From: Clostridiales bacterium UBA1775 | GTDB lineage: Bacteria; Bacillota; Clostridia; Monoglobales; Firm-18 | Length of the DNA stretch: 60,817 nucleotides | Direction: 5' to 3' | Assembly: GCA_002314595.1 (NCBI GenBank) | Contig: DCGP01000009.1 | Span: forward strand, 1 to 60,817 | In this document: positions 41,637 to 50,537 of the stretch, piece by piece | Numbering within the stretch: the first letter of the stretch is position 1 | Layout of the letters: each line of letters begins with the position of its first letter | Made by a program: the position numbers and the translations under genes | The notes under the pieces: model-generated | The model's database searches: none | Told to the model about the DNA's origin: nothing | What the model saw: the letters and a program-made list of their open reading frames with translations, nothing else

Positions 41637-42761
41637 ATGAAATTTATTTGCGATAGAAATTTACTTACAGATGCAGTAAATATATCTCAAAAGGCAGTTG
41701 CAACACGTTCGGCATTGCCTGTATTGGAAGGTTTACTTATTAAAGCAAAGGATAATAAAGTTATTGTTACGGGAAATAACCTTGAAATCGGTATTGAAAC
41801 TATTTTAGAAGCAGAGGTAGAATCCGAAGGCAGTATTGTTGTTAATTCTCATTTATTTGGTGAAATTATCAGAAAAATGAATGGTGAATCTGTTATTATT
41901 GATGTAAACAATAATAATGTTACCAATATTAAAAGTGGTAATTCTAAATTTAATATTACCAGCATTGATGCAACAGAGTTTCCTGAAATTCAAAAGTTTG
42001 ATGTAGAATATGAAATAACAATTACACAAGGGCAGTTAAAGGAGCTTGTTAGAAGAACAATATTTGCAGTTGGTACTAACGAATCTAAAATGATTTTGAC
42101 CGGCTGCCTGTTGGAAGCAGCCGGCAAAATTATAAATATGGTTGCAGTAGACGGCTTCCGTTTAGCTTACAAGGAAATTTTATGTGAAAATGATACAGTT
42201 TCCGGTGATGTTGGAAGGGCTTCAATCGTTATTCCTTCAAAATCCTTAAATGATTTAATAAAAATTATTGAAGATAATGATGAAATAATTAAAATTTATT
42301 GTTCTGAAAAGAATGTTAGATTTGAATTTGATAATGTAATCTTTACTTCAAGGCTATTGGAGGGAGATTATATTGATTACAAAAAAATTATTCCTTCGGA
42401 TTATAAAACAACTGTTAATACAGAAACAAAGGCTTTAATTGACTCTGTTGAAAGAGCTTCTCTTATTATTACAAGTGAAGTTACAAAATCTCCTATTATA
42501 ATAAATGTAGTTGATAGTGAGCTTAAAATAGATTGCGAAACTCAGGTTGGTAAGGTTGAGGACTTTATTCCTGTTGAAATGTCAGGAAGTGGGCTTGAAA
42601 TAGGCTTTAATAACAGATATTTATTAGATGCTTTAAAGGCAGTTAGTACAGAGCAAATAAAGCTTAGCTTTATAGGTGCAACAAGCCCTTGCCTAATTTC
42701 GCCGGTTACAAGTGAAGATTTTAAATATATTGTGTTGCCGGTAAGACTTAAAAATGACTAA
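41637..42761 (+). CDS. dnaN: DNA polymerase III beta subunit (sliding clamp)
   Basis: Ring-shaped processivity factor. The 374-residue protein starts MKFICDRNLLTDAVN and spans three clamp folds, ending with ISPVTSEDFKYIVLPVRL, the typical C-terminal hydrophobic-cleft sequence. It is next to oriC and followed by yaaA after a gap with two hairpins. Confidence 0.98.
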   Translation: MKFICDRNLLTDAVNISQKAVATRSALPVLEGLLIKAKDNKVIVTGNNLEIGIETILEAEVESEGSIVVNSHLFGEIIRKMNGESVIIDVNNNNVTNIKSGNSKFNITSIDATEFPEIQKFDVEYEITITQGQLKELVRRTIFAVGTNESKMILTGCLLEAAGKIINMVAVDGFRLAYKEILCENDTVSGDVGRASIVIPSKSLNDLIKIIEDNDEIIKIYCSEKNVRFEFDNVIFTSRLLEGDYIDYKKIIPSDYKTTVNTETKALIDSVERASLIITSEVTKSPIIINVVDSELKIDCETQVGKVEDFIPVEMSGSGLEIGFNNRYLLDALKAVSTEQIKLSFIGATSPCLISPVTSEDFKYIVLPVRLKND

Positions 42762-42771
42762 TTATACCCTA

Positions 42772-42841
42772 TTGCCGTGCATATAGGAAGCACGGCAAGA
42801 AATTATAGCTTCCAAGGTTGGCGCATATTGGAAGCGCCAAC
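42772..42841 (+). promoter_or_regulatory. Twin RNA hairpins with matching loops between dnaN and yaaA
   Basis: Hairpin 1: TTGCCGTGC and GCACGGCAA (42772-42798) around loop ATATAGGAA. Hairpin 2: GTTGGCGC and GCGCCAAC (42817-42841) around loop ATATTGGAA. Stems differ and are both perfect; loops differ in one base. No T run follows either, so they are not terminators. They stand just before the ribosome binding region of yaaA (AAAAAAAGGACGG), so a loop-binding regulator is possible. Confidence 0.6.
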
Positions 42842-42863
42842 GAAAAAAAGGACGGAAATTACA

Positions 42864-43070
42864 ATGGATATTACTATAAAGACTGAATTTATTAAACTTG
42901 ACCAACTACTAAAATTTGCCGGAATTGTAGGAAATGGTTCCGATGCAAAAATTTTAATTGCAGAGGAACAGATAGTTAAGGTTAACGGTGTTACAGAGCC
43001 CCGAAGGGGACGCAAAATTTATAAAAATGATGTTGTTACAGTAGGGGACACAGTTATAAATGTACGTTAA
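42864..43070 (+). CDS. yaaA: S4-domain RNA-binding protein YaaA
   Basis: The 68-residue protein is almost entirely an S4 RNA-binding domain: FIKLDQLLKFAGIVGNGSDAK, VKVNG and RRGRKIYKNDVV. YaaA sits between dnaN and recF in most Firmicutes. The start at 42864 fits family length; an upstream extension to 42777 would run through the hairpins. It overlaps recF by 11 bp. Family role in ribosome assembly is suspected but not settled. Confidence 0.92.
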   Translation: MDITIKTEFIKLDQLLKFAGIVGNGSDAKILIAEEQIVKVNGVTEPRRGRKIYKNDVVTVGDTVINVR

Positions 43071-44145
43071 TCAAATATATTTGTCAAATTTTAGAAATTA
43101 TAAAAAAGGATTAGTTAAATTCAGTAAGGAAACAAATGTAATTTACGGCGCAAATGCTAAGGGAAAAACAAATATTTTAGAGGCTATATGTATTATGTCA
43201 ACTGCTCGTTCTCACAGAGGAGCAAAGGAAGAAGAGCTTATAAACATAGAAAGCGTAAGCTCTAAAATAGGTGTAGAGTTCTATTCACAGGGCAGAGAAA
43301 ACCGCGGTGTAATAGAATTTAACAGAAATAAAAAACGAAGAATTAAAATAAATAATGTTCCAATTGAAAAAACAAGCAGGCTTATGGGGTACTTAAATTC
43401 CGTAATCTTTTGTCCGGAGGATTTAAAGTTAATTAAAGGCTCACCTAAGGAACGCAGACGAATGATAGATTTAGGAATATGTCAGTTACGGCAAAAATAT
43501 TTTACGGCACTTTCGGAATATTATAAAATTTTAGAACAAAGAAACAGATTGTTAAAGGATAACCCACAAAGTGAAATGCTGTGGGTTTGGAGCGAAAAGC
43601 TGTGTATAAGTGGTGCAGATATTATATGGTTTAGGCACAGTTATATGAATAAGCTTGCAATTCATGCAAAAAGCATTGTAAAAGAAATTTGCAATGAAAA
43701 TTTACAGATTGAATATGACTGTGGCTTTGAAGTAAATGATTTTAATGATAAAGAGGGAATTAAAAACTCTTTTTTAGAAGAATTAAAAAAGTGTAAGGAA
43801 AGGGAAATTCGCTTTGGAATGTCTCTTTTAGGCCCTCACAGAGATGATTTTAGGATTATTTTAAACGGCACAGATGCAAAGCAGTATGCCTCACAAGGTC
43901 AGCAAAGAACAATTGCACTTGCTCTGAAAATGGCAGAAGTGAAGCTGATTGAGGAGGACAAGGGTGAAATGCCGGTACTGTTGCTTGACGATGTGCTAAG
44001 TGAATTAGATGAAAAGCGTAGGGAATATGTGCTTAAAAACATTAAAAATATTCAGGTAATTATTACTTGTACCGACAAGGATTTGTTTGGTCAAATACCC
44101 CATGTTAACCTTATAAATGTTGATGAAATCAAGCAAGAGGGGTGA
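43060..44145 (+). CDS. recF: DNA replication and repair protein RecF
   Basis: SMC-like ATPase for gap repair with RecO and RecR. The 361-residue protein has Walker A IYGANAKGKTNILEAI, the signature ASQGQQRTIALALKMAE, and Walker B VLLLDDVLSELDEKRR. It overlaps yaaA by 11 bp and is followed by remB. Confidence 0.97.
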   Translation: MYVNQIYLSNFRNYKKGLVKFSKETNVIYGANAKGKTNILEAICIMSTARSHRGAKEEELINIESVSSKIGVEFYSQGRENRGVIEFNRNKKRRIKINNVPIEKTSRLMGYLNSVIFCPEDLKLIKGSPKERRRMIDLGICQLRQKYFTALSEYYKILEQRNRLLKDNPQSEMLWVWSEKLCISGADIIWFRHSYMNKLAIHAKSIVKEICNENLQIEYDCGFEVNDFNDKEGIKNSFLEELKKCKEREIRFGMSLLGPHRDDFRIILNGTDAKQYASQGQQRTIALALKMAEVKLIEEDKGEMPVLLLDDVLSELDEKRREYVLKNIKNIQVIITCTDKDLFGQIPHVNLINVDEIKQEG

Positions 44146-44150
44146 TATAT

Positions 44151-44411
44151 TTGTATATTCACATTGGTAACAATACTGTTGTAAATGAAAAAGATATTAT
44201 TGCAGTAATTGATATTGATAAAACTACAACATCTAAAATTACAAGAGATTTTTTAGCTTATGCACAAAAAAACGGTCAAGTTATAAATATTGCAGAGGAT
44301 TTGCCGAAATCTGCAGTAATTTGTAAATATGGTAAGGAAAATAAAGTATATATTTCTCAAATATCCCCTGTAACTATTCAGGGCAGAAACGTAAAAAAAG
44401 AGTTAATATAA
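44151..44411 (+). CDS. remB: RemB/YaaB-like DUF370 protein
   Basis: A small DUF370 (extracellular matrix regulator) protein of 86 residues, found between recF and gyrB in many Firmicutes. The family start YIHIGNNTVV is followed by DIIAVIDIDKT and AVICKYGKENKVYIS. A TTG at 44151 with AGGGGTG upstream gives the family start; a GTG at 44142 would overlap the recF stop. RemA/RemB paralogs regulate matrix genes in Bacillus; for this copy DNA binding is inferred. Confidence 0.88.
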   Translation: MYIHIGNNTVVNEKDIIAVIDIDKTTTSKITRDFLAYAQKNGQVINIAEDLPKSAVICKYGKENKVYISQISPVTIQGRNVKKELI

Positions 44412-44429
44412 ATCAAATGGCAGAAAGGA

Positions 44430-46352
44430 ATGATTGATTTGGCAGAAAACACATACGGAGCCGGTCAAATTCAGGTTTTAGAAGGGCTTGAAGCAGTTAG
44501 AAAACGTCCAGGTATGTATATAGGCTCAACAGACGAAAGAGGTTTGCATCATCTTGTATATGAAATTGTAGATAATGCTATTGATGAGGCATTGGCAGGC
44601 TATTGTGATGAAATCCACGTTGACATTAACGGAGATAACAGCATCACCGTTACAGATAACGGACGTGGTATTCCGGTAGGTATCCAAAAGCAAACAGGCA
44701 AACCGGCAGTTGAGGTTGTATTTACCGTACTTCATGCAGGAGGTAAGTTTGGTGGCGGCGGATACAAGGTATCAGGTGGTTTGCACGGTGTTGGTTCATC
44801 TGTTGTAAACGCCCTTTCGGAATATTTAGAGGTTGAAGTCAGCGACGGAAAGCATATATATCACCAAAGGTATGAAAGAGGCCCTGCAGTAACAGAGCTT
44901 AAAGTCATTGGCGATACCTCAAACAGAGGTACAAAGGTTACATTTAAGCCTGATTACAAGGTTTTTGAAACTTTGGAATTTGACTACGATATTTTGCTTA
45001 CAAGGTTAAGAGAACAGGCCTTCCTAAATGCAGGCGTCAAAATTGTTTTTGAGGACAAGCGTGCTGAACAACAGCGTGTTGAAACCTTGCATTACGAAGG
45101 TGGTATCAAGGAATTTGTTACCTTTAAAAATGAAAATAAAGAATATATCAACGAAAATGTTATTTATGTAAGTGGACAAAAGGACACATCCTTTGCAGAA
45201 ATTGCTATGCAATACACTACTTCATACAGTCCTAACATTATTTCATTTTGTAATAACATTCATACTACCGAGGGTGGTACTCACGAAACAGGCTTTAAAA
45301 CGGCTTTAACAAGGGTAATTAACAATTATGCAAGAAAGTACAAGCTTATTAAGGATAATGACAAAAACCTTACCGGTGAAGATACATTAGAAGGCTTAAC
45401 TGCTGTTATCAGTGTTAAAATTGAGGAAGCACAGTTTGAAGGACAAACTAAAACAAAGCTTGGTAACAGTGAAATCAGAGGCTTGGTTGACGGTATTGTC
45501 AGCGAAAAGCTTGAAGAGTTTTTGGAAGAAAATCCTACTGTTGCAAGAAGTATAATAGATAAGATTTTGCTATCATCAAGGGCAAGGGAAGCAGCAAGAA
45601 AGGCAAGAGAATCTGCTCGTAAATCGCCTCTTGGTTCAAGCTCATTACCGGGCAAGCTAACAGATTGTATTGTTAAAGACCCTACAATGACTGAGGTTTA
45701 TATTGTGGAGGGTGATTCAGCCGGTGGTTCTGCTAAAAATGGCAGAGATAGCAAGTACCAAGCAATTTTACCACTTTGGGGTAAGATGCTAAACGTTGAA
45801 AAGGCAAGGATTGACAAGGTTTATGGCAACGAAAAGCTAACACCTGTTATTCAAGCCTTAGGCACAGGTATTGGTGAAGAATTTAATATAGAAAGGCTAA
45901 GATATGACAAAGTAATTATTATGGCAGATGCCGATGTTGACGGTGCTCATATCCAAACCTTGCTTTTAACATTCTTCTTTAGATTTATGAGGCCTTTAAT
46001 TGAGGCAGGGCACGTTTATCTTGCAAAGCCTCCTCTATATAAATTATCAAGAGGTAAAAAGTCTCACGTTGCGTTTAGTGATGAAGAAAGAGACCAAATT
46101 AGTGAAGAATTAAAGGGCGAAGATAAAAATGCAAAGGTTGACATCAGCCGTTACAAAGGTCTTGGTGAAATGGACCCGGAAGAGCTTTGGGAAACAACTA
46201 TGGACCCTAAAAACAGAATTTTGTTAAAGGTAACATTGGAGGATGCAGAAAAGGCAGATAATATTTTCAGCATTTTAATGGGTGATGAAGTTGAACCACG
46301 TCGTCAATTTATTGAAGAAAATGCCCAATATGTTACAAACCTTGACGTATAA
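44430..46352 (+). CDS. gyrB: DNA gyrase subunit B
   Basis: ATPase subunit of gyrase, 640 residues. GHKL site: EIVDNAIDEALAG, DNGRGIPVG and GGLHGVGSSVVNALS. TOPRIM: VEGDSAGGSAKNGR and ADADVDGAHI. C-terminal RYKGLGEMDPEELWETTMDP. The ATG at 44430 touches the AAAGGA; the TTG three codons later at 44439, nine bases from it, is a plausible start too. gyrA follows by 23 bp. Confidence 0.98.
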   Translation: MIDLAENTYGAGQIQVLEGLEAVRKRPGMYIGSTDERGLHHLVYEIVDNAIDEALAGYCDEIHVDINGDNSITVTDNGRGIPVGIQKQTGKPAVEVVFTVLHAGGKFGGGGYKVSGGLHGVGSSVVNALSEYLEVEVSDGKHIYHQRYERGPAVTELKVIGDTSNRGTKVTFKPDYKVFETLEFDYDILLTRLREQAFLNAGVKIVFEDKRAEQQRVETLHYEGGIKEFVTFKNENKEYINENVIYVSGQKDTSFAEIAMQYTTSYSPNIISFCNNIHTTEGGTHETGFKTALTRVINNYARKYKLIKDNDKNLTGEDTLEGLTAVISVKIEEAQFEGQTKTKLGNSEIRGLVDGIVSEKLEEFLEENPTVARSIIDKILLSSRAREAARKARESARKSPLGSSSLPGKLTDCIVKDPTMTEVYIVEGDSAGGSAKNGRDSKYQAILPLWGKMLNVEKARIDKVYGNEKLTPVIQALGTGIGEEFNIERLRYDKVIIMADADVDGAHIQTLLLTFFFRFMRPLIEAGHVYLAKPPLYKLSRGKKSHVAFSDEERDQISEELKGEDKNAKVDISRYKGLGEMDPEELWETTMDPKNRILLKVTLEDAEKADNIFSILMGDEVEPRRQFIEENAQYVTNLDV

Positions 46353-46375
46353 GGGTTAAATGGAGGAAAAATAAA

Positions 46376-48910
46376 ATGGCAAAGAAGAAAAAATATGAAG
46401 AATCCCATTTTGAAGAATATTTTGATTCACAAACCATTGTTGATGTAGATATAGAAAAGCGTATGAAAGAGGCATTTATCGACTATGCTATGAGTGTAAT
46501 CGTTGCCCGTGCTTTGCCTGATGTTAGGGACGGTTTAAAGCCTGTTCACAGAAGAATTTTATATTCAATGCACGAAGAACATCTTACATATGACAAGGCA
46601 TTCTTTAAATCTGCTACAACAGTAGGTAACGTTATCGGTAGATACCATCCACATGGTGATGCGTCTGTTTATGATGCTATGGTACGTTTGGCACAGGATT
46701 TCTCAATGAGATATCCACTTATTGACGGACATGGTAACTTTGGCTCGGTAGACGGAGACCCACCTGCTGCCTATCGTTACACAGAGGCACGAATGAGCAA
46801 GCTTGCTAATTTGATGCTTGAAAATATTGAAAAAAATACAGTAGACTTCCTACCTAACTTTGATGAAAAGAGGGTAGAGCCTGCTATACTACCTACAAGA
46901 ATTCCTACACTTTTGGTAAACGGAAGCTCCGGTATTGCAGTAGGTATGGCTACAAATATTCCACCTCACAACTTAACAGAGGTTTTAGACGGTGTAATTG
47001 CTCAAATTGATGACCCTGAAATTACAGTTGAAGAGCTTATGGAATATATTAAAGGCCCTGACTTCCCAACAAAGGCTTCAATTATGGGCAGAAGTGGTAT
47101 CCGTAGTGCTTATAATACAGGTAAAGGTAAGGTTATTATTAGGGCAAAGACGGAAATTGAAGAACACAGGGACGGCACATCTTCGATTATTGTTACAGAA
47201 TTGCCCTATCAGGTTAATAAAAAGATGCTTGTTGAATCTATTGCAGACCTTGTTAAGGATAAGAAAATTGAAGGTCTTTCGGACATTGACGACCATTCTT
47301 CCGACCGTGTTGGTATCAGAATAGAAATATTCTTAAAAAGGGACGCCAACCCACAGGTTGTGTTAAACCAATTGTATAAATATACAAGGTTGCAGGACAG
47401 TTTTTCAATAAATATGCTTGCAATTAAAGACGGCAGACCAAAAACTATGGGATTAAAGGAAATCTTGGCTGAATTTATTAAGTTCCAAGAGGAAATTGTT
47501 ACCCGTAGGACACAGTTTGACCTTGAAAAGGCTATTGCAAGAATGCACATTTTAGAAGGCTTAAAAATTGCCCTTGCAAACATTGACGCAATTATTGCAG
47601 TTATCAGAAATTCCTACGATGACGCAAAGGAAAGGTTGATTGAAAACTTTAATTTGTCCGAAATCCAAGCTCAAAGCGTATTGGATATGCGTCTTGCACA
47701 GTTGCAACGATTAAATGGAGAAAAAATCGAGGAAGAATACAACAGTTTGGTTGAGATTACAAAGGAATACAACGAACTATTATCAAATCACGACAAGTTA
47801 ATGGAAAAAATCAAGGACGAACTTTTGGAAATTCGTGATAACTACGGTGATGACAGAGAAACTTCAATTGAGGCAGCCATTGACGATATTGACGATGAGG
47901 ACTTAATTGAGGTTGAAGAAAATGTTGTTACATTAACACATTTTGGCTATGTTAAGAGGCTTCCTGCCGATACCTACAAGGCACAAAGACGTGGTGGTAA
48001 GGGTATTGTAGGCTTGCAAACTCGTGAAGAGGACTTTGTTGAAAAAATCCTTACTTGTTCAACACACGACTTTTTGCTATTCTTTACAAACAAGGGCAGA
48101 ATGTTAAAGCTTAAAACTTATCGTATTCCTGAGGCAGGACGCACTGCAAAGGGTACTGCTATTGTTAATTTGTTAGAGCTTGAACCGGAGGAAAAGGTTA
48201 CAGCAACTATTCCAATTAGTGCCTTTGAAGAGGACAAGTACCTTATTATGATGACCAAAAACGGTACTATTAAAAAGACTGCTCTTACTGAATATGATAC
48301 TGCTCGTAAAGGTGGTATCAGAGCAATTGAGCTTGAAGAGGGCAACGAGCTTATTAACGTTATATTAACAGACGGTAAGCAAAGTGTTATTATCGGTACT
48401 CACAGCGGTAATGCAATTAGGTTTGATGAAGCCGATGTTAGACCTATGGGACGTGTTGCACGTGGTGTACGTGGTATTAGGCTTCGTGAGGACGACTATG
48501 TTGTTGGTATAAGTGTTTGCCGTGATGACGGTGAACTTTTGGTAGTTTCGGAATATGGCTTTGGTAAGAGAACTCACCTTGACGAATTTAAGGTTCAAAC
48601 CAGAGGTGGTAAGGGTGTTACTGCTTACAAGATTTCCGACAAAACCGGTGAAGTTGCAGGTATTCACGTTGTTGATGACACCGAAGATATTATGCTTATC
48701 ACAAGTGAAGGTGTAATTATTCGTATGGCTGCCAAGGATATTAACACATTTGGCAGGGTTACAAAGGGTGTTACAATGATGCGTATGGAAGACGGTGTTA
48801 AGATTGTAGGTGTTGCACTTACTGAACACGAAGAGCCTTCCAACGACGAGGAAGAAGCAACAGAAAATCCAGAGAATGTAACAAATGATAATGCTCCTGA
48901 GGTTGAGTAA
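46376..48910 (+). CDS. gyrA: DNA gyrase subunit A
   Basis: Cleavage-religation subunit, 844 residues. The quinolone-region segment RYHPHGDASVYDAMVRLAQ and the active-site tyrosine in AAYRYTEARMSK are intact. The C-terminal beta-pinwheel carries the gyrase box QRRGGKG (gyrase rather than topoisomerase IV), followed by an acidic tail rich in Glu and Asn. An AATGGAGG lies eight bases before the ATG. Confidence 0.98.
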   Translation: MAKKKKYEESHFEEYFDSQTIVDVDIEKRMKEAFIDYAMSVIVARALPDVRDGLKPVHRRILYSMHEEHLTYDKAFFKSATTVGNVIGRYHPHGDASVYDAMVRLAQDFSMRYPLIDGHGNFGSVDGDPPAAYRYTEARMSKLANLMLENIEKNTVDFLPNFDEKRVEPAILPTRIPTLLVNGSSGIAVGMATNIPPHNLTEVLDGVIAQIDDPEITVEELMEYIKGPDFPTKASIMGRSGIRSAYNTGKGKVIIRAKTEIEEHRDGTSSIIVTELPYQVNKKMLVESIADLVKDKKIEGLSDIDDHSSDRVGIRIEIFLKRDANPQVVLNQLYKYTRLQDSFSINMLAIKDGRPKTMGLKEILAEFIKFQEEIVTRRTQFDLEKAIARMHILEGLKIALANIDAIIAVIRNSYDDAKERLIENFNLSEIQAQSVLDMRLAQLQRLNGEKIEEEYNSLVEITKEYNELLSNHDKLMEKIKDELLEIRDNYGDDRETSIEAAIDDIDDEDLIEVEENVVTLTHFGYVKRLPADTYKAQRRGGKGIVGLQTREEDFVEKILTCSTHDFLLFFTNKGRMLKLKTYRIPEAGRTAKGTAIVNLLELEPEEKVTATIPISAFEEDKYLIMMTKNGTIKKTALTEYDTARKGGIRAIELEEGNELINVILTDGKQSVIIGTHSGNAIRFDEADVRPMGRVARGVRGIRLREDDYVVGISVCRDDGELLVVSEYGFGKRTHLDEFKVQTRGGKGVTAYKISDKTGEVAGIHVVDDTEDIMLITSEGVIIRMAAKDINTFGRVTKGVTMMRMEDGVKIVGVALTEHEEPSNDEEEATENPENVTNDNAPEVE

Positions 48911-48936
48911 TTATATATTGAAAGGAATTGATTAAA

Positions 48937-49620
48937 ATGACAACAGAAAACATCGAAAAATTAACAGATGACCAAATCATTAACGTAATTAACACTATTT
49001 TTACAGATGATTTGGATGTAGACATTGCAGACCTTAAAAAGTTACTTTCCGAAGTATCAGCAAGAAAGTTAGAGCCTAAATATATCAATGTTATTGCTGA
49101 CAAAATCAAGTCAATCAATGACAGAGAGGCTATGAACAAGGACGCAGAAGATGTAGTGGCTGAAAGAAAGGCTGAAATGGAAGCTGAAATTGAACAACAG
49201 GTTGTAGAAGATACCGTTGTTGTTGAGCCTATTTTGGATATTGAAGAAGAGGAAACTCCAAAGGAAAGAAAAAGGAGAGAAAAAAAGGAAAAGGCAGAGG
49301 AAAAACCTACATTTGACGAAATCTATGCAGATGATGACGAAGATGATGACGAGGACGAAGAGCTTGAAAGATACCCTATCCTTTCATTCTTGGTTGGCTT
49401 CTTTAAGGTAGTTGCTTGGGTTCTTTTGGTGCTTTCAATTGTTACAGGTGTTTGTATTTCAGCTTTTTCAATGAATATCAATATTTTCCAAGTTTGTGGT
49501 ATAATGTTTGGCTCACTTTTAGCAGGCGTTATTTTCCTAATTTTGTTTTACAGTATGTCCGAAAACATTATGTGGAAGCTTGATGTAGCTGAAATGTTAA
49601 AGGAAAAAGAAGAAAACTAA
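48937..49620 (+). CDS. Acidic membrane protein downstream of gyrA, unknown function
   Basis: A 227-residue protein that I do not recognise. The N-terminal ~75 residues form acidic helices (TDDQIINVINTIFTDDLD); residues 75-145 are highly charged, with a Lys/Arg-rich part and an Asp/Glu run (YADDDEDDDEDEELE). Two membrane helices follow at about 150-175 and 185-205, and a charged tail ends the protein. The start at 48937 is ten bases after AAAGGA. It follows gyrA by 26 bp and ends at a terminator, so it is the last gene of the origin operon. Confidence 0.75.
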   Translation: MTTENIEKLTDDQIINVINTIFTDDLDVDIADLKKLLSEVSARKLEPKYINVIADKIKSINDREAMNKDAEDVVAERKAEMEAEIEQQVVEDTVVVEPILDIEEEETPKERKRREKKEKAEEKPTFDEIYADDDEDDDEDEELERYPILSFLVGFFKVVAWVLLVLSIVTGVCISAFSMNINIFQVCGIMFGSLLAGVIFLILFYSMSENIMWKLDVAEMLKEKEEN

Positions 49621-49628
49621 TAAATTAA

Positions 49629-49656
49629 AACTCCCACAGATTATTCTGTGGGAGTT
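49629..49656. terminator. Bidirectional terminator between the origin operon and the eda-kdgK run
   Basis: Arms AACTCCCACAG and CTGTGGGAGTT around ATTATT; T-rich sequence on both strands. It serves the plus-strand gene ending at 49620 and the minus-strand gene ending at 49660. Confidence 0.85.
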
Positions 49657-49659
49657 ATT

Positions 49660-49875
49660 TTATTTCTTCTTATGCTTTACAATCAAGAAAATTACCAATG
49701 CAATTATTACTACACTGCCAATAATAATTGGCAAAGAATATTTGCCAAATAAAGATGAAACCAGTATAGGACTTGTAAGATAAGGTGCTGAACCACGGGG
49801 TATTGCGTATACATAATCAATCATAAAATTAAATGTAAGTGCCAACGTAATAATTAACGGAATAAGTTTTTTCAT
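49660..49875 (-). CDS. Small membrane protein, tandem paralog 2
   Basis: A 71-residue protein with two hydrophobic segments: an N-terminal signal-like helix (about residues 4-24) and a C-terminal one (about 48-66) followed by KHKKK. LFGKYSLPIIIGSVVIIAL is nearly the same in the neighbour at 49877, so the two arose by duplication. Function unknown. The gap between them is one base. Confidence 0.65.
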   Translation of the reverse strand: MKKLIPLIITLALTFNFMIDYVYAIPRGSAPYLTSPILVSSLFGKYSLPIIIGSVVIIALVIFLIVKHKKK

Positions 49876-49876
49876 A

Positions 49877-50065
49877 TTATTTGCCGTCCTTTTTGTGTTT
49901 TATAATTAAAATAATTGCCAATGCAATTACAATTACGCCACCAATTATGATTGGAAGCGAATACTTGCCAAATATAGATGAAATTGTGTATCCCACTATG
50001 TTGGCAGATGCTTGGGTGTTATAAATTGCTCCTCCTGTTTTTGGCATAACATAACCTACTTTCAT
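49877..50065 (-). CDS. Small membrane protein, tandem paralog 1
   Basis: About 62 residues, starting MKVGYVMPKTGGAIYNT, with one C-terminal membrane helix (IFGKYSLPIIIGGVIVIAL) and a KHKK tail. The start at 50065 avoids overlap with the EamA gene; an ATG at 50047 is also possible and neither has a good ribosome binding site. The GGAIYNT heptapeptide also occurs in the secreted protein at 33872. Function unknown. Confidence 0.6.
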   Translation of the reverse strand: MKVGYVMPKTGGAIYNTQASANIVGYTISSIFGKYSLPIIIGGVIVIALAIILIIKHKKDGK

Positions 50066-50073
50066 AATAATTT

Positions 50074-50487
50074 TTAAATTACCATAAATAGTGTGCCTGC
50101 ACCAATTAGCAAGCAACCGATAATTGACTTAATTGTAAATTGCTCATGCAAAAATACAAATGCTAAAATTAGCGTAATAACAACGCTTAATTTATCCACA
50201 GGCACAACCTTTGAGGCTTCGCCCATTTGCAATGCCTTGTAATAGCACAACCAAGAGGCACCTGTTGCAAGCCCTGAAAGTATAAGAAAAATCCAACTTT
50301 TACGGCCAATTTGGGTAATGCCTCCTTGGGTGTTGGTTATAAACACCATTGCCCAAGACATAACAAGCACAACAGCAGTACGAACAGCCGTTGCTAAATT
50401 AGAATTAACCCCGTCTATGCCGATTTTTGCAAGTATTGATGTTAGTGCTGCAAATATTGCAGACAAAATTGCAAATAATAACCACAT
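50074..50487 (-). CDS. EamA-family small membrane transporter
   Basis: A 137-residue single-EamA-domain protein with about five hydrophobic helices and the C-terminal motif LHEQFTIKSIIGCLLIGAG. Such half-size DMT proteins are common in Firmicutes and probably act as dimers. The ATG at 50487 is six bases after GGAG; a TTG four codons upstream is less likely. It lies 50 bp after the lipid-kinase gene. Substrate unknown. Confidence 0.85.
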   Translation of the reverse strand: MWLLFAILSAIFAALTSILAKIGIDGVNSNLATAVRTAVVLVMSWAMVFITNTQGGITQIGRKSWIFLILSGLATGASWLCYYKALQMGEASKVVPVDKLSVVITLILAFVFLHEQFTIKSIIGCLLIGAGTLFMVI

Positions 50488-50537
50488 AAAAATCTCCAAT
50501 CCGACGGAGGCATAACAGGAAAGGAACTTTCACGTTA

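Noticed and set aside
42777..42863. Longer yaaA reading starting at 42777
   Set aside because: The extra residues would be coded by the twin hairpins, and the ATG at 42864 gives the normal S4-protein length.
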